From assembly GCA_947175845.1 (NCBI GenBank), contig CAMWOK010000068.1, positions 1 to 11,677 of the forward strand: a stretch of DNA of 11,677 nucleotides, in the 5' to 3' direction. The first letter of the stretch is position 1, and each line of letters begins with the position of its first letter. This document shows positions 6,801 to 11,677 of this stretch, in pieces. The position numbers were made by a program, and so were the translations under genes. The notes under the pieces were generated by a model. The model saw nothing but the letters and a program-made list of their open reading frames with translations. It did no database searches and was not told the DNA's origin. The stretch comes from an uncultured Lachnospiraceae bacterium (GTDB taxonomy: Bacteria > Bacillota > Clostridia > Lachnospirales > Lachnospiraceae).

Positions 6801-8805
6801 AGAGAGAGCGCGCGCGGTGGATGACCTGCAGGAGCTTTCTGACGAAGAGGAAAATCCAAACCCGCATGCGACAGAGAGCGGAAAAGAAATCAACTGCCCG
6901 CAGGATCCTGCGTTGTCGGAAGGGTACGGCGAGGGAGCCGGCGATGAGAATGCGCGCAACTATCCGCAGGAGTCTGCGTCGTCGGAAGGGTATGACGAGG
7001 AAGCCGGCTATGAGAATGCGCGTAACTATATACAGGAGTCTGAGTCGTCGGAAGCGGAAGGATATGCTGAAGAAATAAGTTATGCACAGGAGCTTGAAGT
7101 TGCAAAAGCGCCTGGCTGCGCGGAAGATCCAGCCAGCTATGATGCTGAAATCAATGATGCGCAGGATCTAGTGACATCGGAAGCATCAGAGTACGCTGAA
7201 GATCCAGTCATCTATGCTGGCGAAATGAATGATGCGCGGGATCTTGCATCGTCGGAAGCATCAGAGTACACTGAAGAGTCATCTGGCTATGGCAACGAAA
7301 TAAACTACACACAGGAGCTTGCAGCATCAGAAACATCTGGCTATGACGACGAAATGAACGATACGCAGGAGCTTGCGCCGTCAGAAGCATCTGGTTATGC
7401 TGGGGAAACGGACTATACGCAGGATCTTGCAGCATCAGAAGCATCAGGCTATGCTGACGAAATGAACTACACGCAGGATCTTGCAGCATCAGGCTATGCT
7501 GACGAAATGAACTACACACTGGAGCTTGCATCGTCAGAAGCAGCAGGTTATAACGATGAAATAAACTACACGCAGGAGCTTGCGTCGTCAGAAGCGTCTG
7601 GTTATGCTGGGGAAATGGACTACACGCAGGAGCTTATGTCATCAGCGGCGTCTGGTTATACTGACGAGTCATCAGGCTATGCCGGGGAAATGGACTATAC
7701 ACAGGAGCTTGCGCCGTCAGAAGCATCAGGCTATGCTGACAAAATAAACTACACGCAGGAGCTTACAGCGTCGCGGGCGGGCAAATACGCCGAAGAGCCA
7801 GCCAGATATAAACGTGCGTCACAGTATACGCAGGAGCTTGTGACACAGAAAGCAGACCGCCGTCGCCGTCAGTATAAGGAATGCCAGTATGATGAGAAGG
7901 CGCTTGACCCTGAGGAAGCAGAGGATATCGCGGAGATGGCGAAAGAGGACGCGCTCAAAACGCAGGAGATCAAGATGAACACGGCGGACTTAAGTTCGCT
8001 CTCCGAGAAGATCGTCGCCACGACAAAGAAGGAGGCAAGGGGGGCAAAGCGCGAGGAGCTGCGCGAGTTCACGCCGGAGGAGCAGACACTCTTTGAAAAT
8101 TTTGCTGTCACCAGAAAGATCAAGAAGCAGATTCTGCAGGCACTTGATCAGATGACGCTCGCCGCCTATATTGGAAATGTCATCATCACGGGCGATGCCG
8201 GCCTCGACACCATCAGGATGGCGAAAAATCTGATGAAAGTGTACCAGACGCTGGACGAAAATTTTTCCGGGAAACTCGCTAAAATCACCGGCGAAAAAAT
8301 CAATCAAAGAAATATCAAAGATGTCTTTGAGAAATTGCACAATGGTGGTATTATTATAGAGAAGGCAAACGGTATGAGCGAGGAGAAGCTGTACGAGCTG
8401 GCGACAAACCTCAATCAGGATACCCTCGGAATCGTGGTCATCATGGAGGACACCAAAAAAGAGATCACAAAGCTTTTGGAAAAGCAGGCGATGATTGTGG
8501 ACTACTTTAACATCAGAATCGATCTGATGGAGATGGACAACAACGCGCTGGTTGCCTACGCCAAAAATTATGCGCTGGCCCTGGAATACTCGATCGACGA
8601 GCTGGGTACGCTTGCCCTTTACACCAGGATTGCAAACATGCAGAGCGGAAATCATGTGGTGACAAAGGATGAAGTGCGGGACATCATAGATGAGGCAATC
8701 TGGAAATCCAAAAAATCAAAAATCAAAAACTTTGTTGATGTACTTTTTGCGAGAAGATACGACAACGAGGACATGATTGTCCTGAAGGAAAGGGACTTTA
8801 TGTAA
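3811..8805 (+). CDS. Giant TPR / tyrosine-pentad repeat / pseudo-AAA+ protein of unknown function
   Basis: I do not recognise a named family for this 1664-residue protein, which has no signal peptide or membrane segment and should be cytoplasmic. Residues 1-200 are alpha-helical and TPR-like, suggesting a protein-binding module. Residues 235-464 are 46 tandem pentapeptides with tyrosine at position two. Residues about 500-1010 are acidic, Gln/Asp/Glu-rich and probably mostly disordered, with two better-ordered islands: about 573-605 (SQYNTINLQKVVAESMKELF) and a helical, perhaps coiled-coil stretch at about 748-810. Residues 1029-1338 are a second array of 15 units. Residues about 1420-1660 resemble a CbxX/SpoVK-type AAA+ module, but the P-loop reads GDAGLDTI (1461-1468) with no lysine, and the Walker B position reads GIIIEKA (1513-1519). 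Nucleotide hydrolysis is therefore unlikely. The gene has its own promoter and ends 18 bases before glgB, so it is expected to be co-expressed with glycogen branching enzyme. A scaffold role is inference. Confidence 0.9.
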   Translation: MDKYEYKVRSEEISKLIQKEKYAEAVKIADTIDWRRVKSVSMLLKIAALYRISRRNDDSREMLMLAYDRYPTNRSVVHSLCELSIELDDVVAAIEYYKQFVKLAPKDNGVYTLRYRILEAQEASLEERIDILEELKKKDYQEEWAYELAYLYHRVGLSTKCVEECDDIILWFGDGPYVMKAMELKAKHVPLTSIQQKNYGIMLGNSRQNYSAQSYDAGDGSAQDYGNDTYDPGQNYAAEGYGDQGYGTAGYDSQNYSSEKYDSPNYGEAGYAGQNREEAGYGEQNYGGGSYAGENYGTTGYGDQNYNSENYETSAYGGQNYDSENYAASGYSDQNYNNENYEASGYDSQNYNNENYGTSGYGDQNYNSENYEASGYGGQNYTNENYEASGYDGQNYNRERYEASNYGGQNYNDENYEASGYGSQSYNNENYEASGYGGQNYAGESYDTQNYKASGYGSENYNGQNEPAPDGDGYGSYGQNNFVDDGYGNLSYVDNSYRDGGFTGEFYVEQAYDENGNLISPELYADDADGAQERYDYVQDNSAQGAVGSGSTSREYRNGLRLVENTAPAAGTSSDMSQYNTINLQKVVAESMKELFPDEDGDVFAEDREKYNAGAKLDNTAGDTRIFGSLAGYGAKDSRGPKATLAQNSQGGADALREELTQTGKVAQMVTGVSEKAPAPHTGAIRKVLVPGDDARLIKSDSNIDELRDTTEKSVDDEHIRMEYNDENVYHDQNLTDADAAVQSQTTGSMDLGEVLVAWQRMKQDSARKNQEEIKQRVQSQTGRIFIDFDNSIKSGILGELEREEAQAKRDSQAENSARKRKTARDGFLDADITSDIPQTPTAEDDFDVAYTTEQSRPAAVQPASDTVHRPEPTDAGARAQGTRAVRADNAGNERVETDMYPVDEAVTKTQDTTAQEYLADAVEMGFAEDTEDVAEAQADLYTDLYIEELGAEQTDGRGLDEDSAAAHLQEETAVYENALHRTQENADLAAGAESTTERARAVDDLQELSDEEENPNPHATESGKEINCPQDPALSEGYGEGAGDENARNYPQESASSEGYDEEAGYENARNYIQESESSEAEGYAEEISYAQELEVAKAPGCAEDPASYDAEINDAQDLVTSEASEYAEDPVIYAGEMNDARDLASSEASEYTEESSGYGNEINYTQELAASETSGYDDEMNDTQELAPSEASGYAGETDYTQDLAASEASGYADEMNYTQDLAASGYADEMNYTLELASSEAAGYNDEINYTQELASSEASGYAGEMDYTQELMSSAASGYTDESSGYAGEMDYTQELAPSEASGYADKINYTQELTASRAGKYAEEPARYKRASQYTQELVTQKADRRRRQYKECQYDEKALDPEEAEDIAEMAKEDALKTQEIKMNTADLSSLSEKIVATTKKEARGAKREELREFTPEEQTLFENFAVTRKIKKQILQALDQMTLAAYIGNVIITGDAGLDTIRMAKNLMKVYQTLDENFSGKLAKITGEKINQRNIKDVFEKLHNGGIIIEKANGMSEEKLYELATNLNQDTLGIVVIMEDTKKEITKLLEKQAMIVDYFNIRIDLMEMDNNALVAYAKNYALALEYSIDELGTLALYTRIANMQSGNHVVTKDEVRDIIDEAIWKSKKSKIKNFVDVLFARRYDNEDMIVLKERDFM
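4513..5202 (+). repeat. In-frame tyrosine pentad array (46 x 5 residues, 15-base period)
   Basis: Residues 235-464 of the giant protein fall into 46 consecutive pentads of pattern [G/N]-Y-x-x-[Q/E/S] without a single insertion or deletion. Tyrosine occupies position two in 45 of them; the exception is R276 (CGC at 4636). Forty of 46 have G or N before the tyrosine. Between 4705 and 5154 the pentads group into ten 45-base super-units, typically GYGGQ-NYNNE-NYEAS. Synonymous Tyr and Gly codons vary between units, so the array is not a fresh identical duplication. Confidence 0.95.
6895..7824 (+). repeat. In-frame YTQEL array (15 units of 15-25 residues)
   Basis: Residues 1029-1338 of the giant protein tile exactly into units of 22, 22, 18, 25, 25, 25, 18, 18, 18, 15, 18, 18, 25, 18 and 25 residues. 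The 18-residue consensus is YTQELAASEASGYADEMN. The 25-residue form carries seven extra residues that repeat the SGYxxE part, and the 15-residue unit lacks three. The units are strongly acidic. A final YTQEL at 1339-1343 begins a partial unit that runs into a basic stretch (DRRRRQYK). Confidence 0.93.
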
Positions 8806-8823
8806 TAAGAATGGAGGATTTTT

Positions 8824-10731
8824 ATGAACAACACAGACACAACCGTATTTATCTCGGATGCGGACCAGTATGTATTTGGACAGGGTACTCATTATGAGAT
8901 ATACAAGAAACTGGGTGCACATTTCTGCAAGAAAGGCACGGAGGACGGCGTGTTCTTTGCAGTGTGGGCCCCGAATGCCAGGGAGGTATATGTCATCGGC
9001 GAGTTCAACGGCTGGGACGAGGGCGCATCCCCGATGAAGCGCCTCGGCGAGGGCGGAATCTTTGCAACCTTTGTCAAGGACGTGAAGGAAGGCCAGATGT
9101 ACAAGTATATGCTGGTGCTCGCGGATGGCACAAGGCTCTACAAGGCGGACCCGTATGCAAACTATGCGGAGATGCGCCCGGGCACGGCTTCCAGAGTGTA
9201 CGATCTTGAACATTTCAAGTGGACGGACAAGAAGTGGATGACAGAGCGCGAGAAGAAGGACATGAACAAGGAGCCCATGTCCATCTACGAGTGCCATATC
9301 GGCTCTTGGATGAAGCATCCAGATGGCACGGAGGACGGCTTCTACAACTACCGCGAGTTTGCGGACAGACTCGTCGAATACTTTAAAGAGATGCCTTACA
9401 CACATGTCGAGCTGATGGGAATCGCAGAGTTTCCGTTTGACGGTTCCTGGGGGTATCAGGTGACTGGCTACTACGCACCGACTTCGCGGTACGGAACGCC
9501 TGACGATTTCAGATATCTCATTGACCTGCTGCACAAAAATGACATTGGTGTCATTCTTGACTGGGTTCCTGCCCATTTCCCGCGGGATGCGCACGGCCTG
9601 TGTGAGTTTGACGGCACCTGCCTCTACGAGCATCCTGACAAGCGGCTTGGCGAGCATCCGGACTGGGGAACCAAGATCTTTAACTACAGCAAGAACGAAG
9701 TCAGAAATTTCCTGATTGCCAATGCGCTGTTCTGGATTCGCGAGTTCCACATCGACGGTCTGCGCGTGGATGCGGTGGCGTCCATGCTCTATCTCGACTA
9801 CGGCAAGCAGGCGGGACAGTGGGTGCCCAACAAGTACGGCGGGCACGAGAATCTCGACGCGATCGAGTTCTTCAAGCATCTCAATTCTGTGATTCACGGT
9901 GCGTATCCCGGCGTCATGACCATCGCCGAGGAGTCGACGGCATGGCCGAAGGTGACCAAGGACCCGGAGGAGGGCGGACTGGGATTCTCCTTCAAGTGGA
10001 ACATGGGCTGGATGCACGATTACTGTGAGTACATGAAGCTTGACCCATATTTCAGGAAAGACAACCACTACAAGCTGACCTTTGCCATGAGCTACAACAG
10101 CGCAGAGAATTACATTCTGCCATTGTCACACGATGAGGTAGTGCACCTGAAGTGCTCCATGGTCAACAAGATGCCGGGCTATGAGATTGACAAGTACGCA
10201 AACCTGAGAAACCTCTACACCTTCATGTTTGGACACGAGGGCAAGAAACTGCTGTTCATGGGACAGGAGTTTGGACAGGAGCGCGAGTGGAGCGAGGCGC
10301 GGGAACTCGACTGGTTCCTGTTGAAGGAGCCGTTCAACAAGGGGATGCGCGACTACATGAGCGAGCTGCTTGACCTCTATAAAAAGAGTCCCTGCCTCTA
10401 TGAGATTGACAACGACTGGCTGGGATTTGAGTGGATGAACGCGGACGACACAGAGCGCAGCATCTACAGCTTTGTCAGGAGAACAAAGGACGGCAAACAG
10501 CACATGCTTTTTGTCATCAACATGACACCGGTGGAGTATCCCAAGTTCAAGGTTGGCGTGCCGATGAACACGCAGTATAAGCTGCTGCTCAACTCCGACG
10601 AGGAAAAGTTCGGCGGAAACGGCAACAAGATACCAAAGAATCTGAAAGCGAAAAAGGGTCTGTGCGACAACAGGGATTATCACATTGCATTCCCGCTTCC
10701 GCCACTGACCGCAGCGGTGTTTACATTCTAA
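8824..10731 (+). CDS. glgB: 1,4-alpha-glucan (glycogen) branching enzyme
   Basis: This cytoplasmic GH13 enzyme cuts alpha-1,4 glucan chains and rejoins them as alpha-1,6 branches during glycogen synthesis. The 635-residue protein has a CBM48-type beta domain at about 40-125 (FFAVWAPNAREVYVIGEFNGW), a catalytic barrel at about 160-520 and a C-terminal beta domain ending in AAVFTF. Conserved region I is DWVPAHF (246-252). The catalytic nucleophile is D316 (GLRVDAV), the acid/base is E369 (TIAEEST) and the transition-state stabiliser is D437 (LSHDEV), all present. It is shorter than the about 730-residue enterobacterial enzyme because it lacks the extra N-terminal module, as is usual for this type. 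GGAGG (8813-8817) lies 6 bases before the ATG. The 18-base gap after the giant gene's double stop (TAATAA) implies co-transcription. No other glycogen gene is in the window. Confidence 0.96.
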   Translation: MNNTDTTVFISDADQYVFGQGTHYEIYKKLGAHFCKKGTEDGVFFAVWAPNAREVYVIGEFNGWDEGASPMKRLGEGGIFATFVKDVKEGQMYKYMLVLADGTRLYKADPYANYAEMRPGTASRVYDLEHFKWTDKKWMTEREKKDMNKEPMSIYECHIGSWMKHPDGTEDGFYNYREFADRLVEYFKEMPYTHVELMGIAEFPFDGSWGYQVTGYYAPTSRYGTPDDFRYLIDLLHKNDIGVILDWVPAHFPRDAHGLCEFDGTCLYEHPDKRLGEHPDWGTKIFNYSKNEVRNFLIANALFWIREFHIDGLRVDAVASMLYLDYGKQAGQWVPNKYGGHENLDAIEFFKHLNSVIHGAYPGVMTIAEESTAWPKVTKDPEEGGLGFSFKWNMGWMHDYCEYMKLDPYFRKDNHYKLTFAMSYNSAENYILPLSHDEVVHLKCSMVNKMPGYEIDKYANLRNLYTFMFGHEGKKLLFMGQEFGQEREWSEARELDWFLLKEPFNKGMRDYMSELLDLYKKSPCLYEIDNDWLGFEWMNADDTERSIYSFVRRTKDGKQHMLFVINMTPVEYPKFKVGVPMNTQYKLLLNSDEEKFGGNGNKIPKNLKAKKGLCDNRDYHIAFPLPPLTAAVFTF

Positions 10732-10770
10732 TTTCATAAACGAATCTTAAGAAAATCTTTCGGTTTCATG

Positions 10771-10837
10771 CACCTTCTTTTTACGTTTTGACTGGTAGAC
10801 TAAGCCTATCAGTCAAAGCGAAAGAGAAGGTGTTTTT
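10771..10837 (+). terminator. 27-bp hairpin plus T5 tract over the dedA-like ribosome-binding site
   Basis: Bases 10771-10798 pair with 10806-10832 around a 7-base loop (10799-10805). There are 27 pairs, one bulged A (10783) and three imperfect positions (10779/10824, 10786/10818, 10795/10809). All three are G-U pairs in the + strand RNA and would be A-C mismatches in a - strand RNA, which argues for a + strand transcript structure. TTTTT (10833-10837) follows the stem immediately, as in an intrinsic terminator. The right arm contains AGAAGG (10825-10830), the Shine-Dalgarno of the next gene. Confidence 0.7.
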
Positions 10838-10839
10838 AT

Positions 10840-11352
10840 ATGAGTCTTGAAGCCATTACATCCTGTTTTACCCAATATGGGGCAGTCGCAATCTTTGTCA
10901 TCGTGCTGTTAGAGTACATGAATCTGCCGGGCTTTCCCGCGGGCGTCATCATGCCGCTCTCCGGGATATGGGCGGCGAAGGGAAATATCAACTTTTTCTG
11001 GGTCATGGTCATCACGCTGGCGGCAGGCGTTATCGGCAGCTGGGTTTTGTACTTTCTCGGTTACACTGGCGGCAGCCTTCTGCTGGAAAAATATTTAAAG
11101 AAATTTCCAAAGCAGCGCCCGGCCATCGAGAAAAATTTTGATTTGATACGGAGGAAGGGGTGCATAGGGATCTTTATCAGCAAACTGATTCCCATGGTGC
11201 GGACGATTATCTCCATACCGGCGGGGGTGCTGAGAATCAATTTTGTGAAGTACAGCATCAGCTCGGCGCTCGGCGTATTTGTGTGGAATCTGGTCTTTGT
11301 CGGCGCAGGCTATTTTCTTGGGGATGCGGTATTCACGTACATGCATCTGTAG
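10840..11352 (+). CDS. DedA/SNARE-associated (PF09335-like) membrane protein, short form
   Basis: DedA proteins are inner-membrane proteins linked to lipid carrier flipping and membrane homeostasis. This 170-residue member shows the family layout: an early membrane segment with E25 in LLEYMNLPGFPAG, the glycine-rich AAGVIGSWVLYFLGYTGG (61-78), and the re-entrant motif SKLIPMVRTIISIPAG (114-129), followed by hydrophobic segments to the end. R121 of the SR..P..R-type motif is kept, but the first arginine position is K115, and the aspartate often found after the glycine at about 66 is S67. It is shorter than the usual 200 or so residues, mainly at the C-terminus. AGAAGG (10825-10830) precedes the ATG by 9 bases but is buried in the hairpin just upstream, so expression may need read-through or unfolding. 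The exact substrate cannot be told. Confidence 0.87.
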   Translation: MSLEAITSCFTQYGAVAIFVIVLLEYMNLPGFPAGVIMPLSGIWAAKGNINFFWVMVITLAAGVIGSWVLYFLGYTGGSLLLEKYLKKFPKQRPAIEKNFDLIRRKGCIGIFISKLIPMVRTIISIPAGVLRINFVKYSISSALGVFVWNLVFVGAGYFLGDAVFTYMHL

Positions 11353-11677
11353 AGATAGTATAACCCGCACTAAATAGCCTTGTGTTATGCCTGCCTGTTT
11401 TGCTGATAGCGCTACGCCCCAAGCCTAAGCGCAGCCACTGCTGCGCCTGCGCTTGTGAAGCAACACGCTCAGAAAACTATTCTGCGCGAAACATTCAGAT
11501 ATCTTGTGTGGATTATACGAATCTGTCGGAACAGCAGATGCATTTTCGGGATCTCTCGGTGCATAATGCCGCGGGAGATTGATAGAGGCGTTCGGAGCTG
11601 ACGTAAAATTTGCCGCGAGAGCGAAAGCAGGGAAGCTTCCAGAAGGTTATGAGCTTGATAAGTCAGACAAAAAACGG
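11353..11677. other. Terminal 325 bases without a convincing complete gene
   Basis: This stretch holds a GC-rich hairpin, GCGCAGC (11429-11435) pairing with GCTGCGC (11440-11446) around CACT. A second CTGCGCTT (11447-11454) offers alternative pairing with AAGCGCAG (11427-11434). There is also the palindrome TAGCGCTA (11407-11414) and the 10-base palindrome GGAAGCTTCC (11631-11640). No T tract follows the hairpin, so it is not a clear terminator. I see no tRNA, rRNA or promoter I would defend. Confidence 0.4.
11567..11677 (+). pseudogene. Possible gene fragment running off the right edge
   Basis: From 11567 to the window end one frame is open and reads as plausible protein, including LIEAFGADVKFAARAKAG and then KLPEGYELDKSDKK, with codon use like the neighbouring genes. 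There is a TTG at 11579 but no properly spaced ribosome-binding site. A different frame just upstream (MHFRDLSVHNAAGD, 11538-11579) would join it after a one-base shift. This may be the start of a decayed gene. I do not recognise a family and cannot exclude chance. Confidence 0.2.

Noticed and set aside
4513..7824. Regularly spaced repeats considered as a CRISPR array.
   Set aside because: Repeats are in frame, contiguous and without unique spacers. They encode protein repeats.
11382..11582. A 66-codon open frame across the end region.
   Set aside because: It has no ribosome-binding site, runs through the GC-rich hairpin as a Cys/Ala-rich stretch and has no recognisable domain.

Overview
The window looks like a chromosomal segment from a Gram-positive Clostridia, most likely Lachnospiraceae. 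This is inferred from purine-rich Shine-Dalgarno sites before every gene, a short branching enzyme of the Firmicutes type, an ABC-2 transporter with two DUF990-type permeases, and moderate GC content with many GC-ending codons. All supported genes are on the + strand.

Left part (1-3702): an export operon with its regulators. A 5'-truncated ABC ATPase overlaps the first of two six-helix permeases by 4 bases, and the second permease follows after 6 bases. A two-component system sits 32 bases downstream, but it looks broken. The OmpR-type response regulator has a one-base frameshift in an A6 run after about 11 codons. The sensor kinase stops just after its HAMP domain and has no catalytic core.

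Centre (3677-8805): a strong sigma-A-like promoter lies inside the tail of the truncated kinase gene. After a leader of about 100 bases comes a TTG-started gene for a 1664-residue protein that I cannot assign to a named family. It has an N-terminal TPR-like helical region and then 46 consecutive pentapeptides with tyrosine at every fifth residue (one exception). A long acidic, probably disordered middle follows, then a second array of 15 units of 15-25 residues. The C-terminal domain resembles an AAA+ ATPase that has lost its Walker A and Walker B residues.

Right part (8824-11677): glgB, the glycogen branching enzyme, starts 18 bases after the giant gene and is almost certainly co-transcribed with it. 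A 27-bp hairpin followed by five Ts then sits directly on the ribosome-binding site of a DedA-family membrane protein gene, so it reads as an attenuator or terminator. The last 325 bases hold no convincing complete gene, only a GC-rich hairpin and a possible gene fragment running off the end.

The best candidate for something undescribed is the pair of the tyrosine-periodic TPR/pseudo-AAA+ protein and GlgB. I propose, as inference only, that the large protein is a scaffold or condensate-forming partner for carbohydrate storage.
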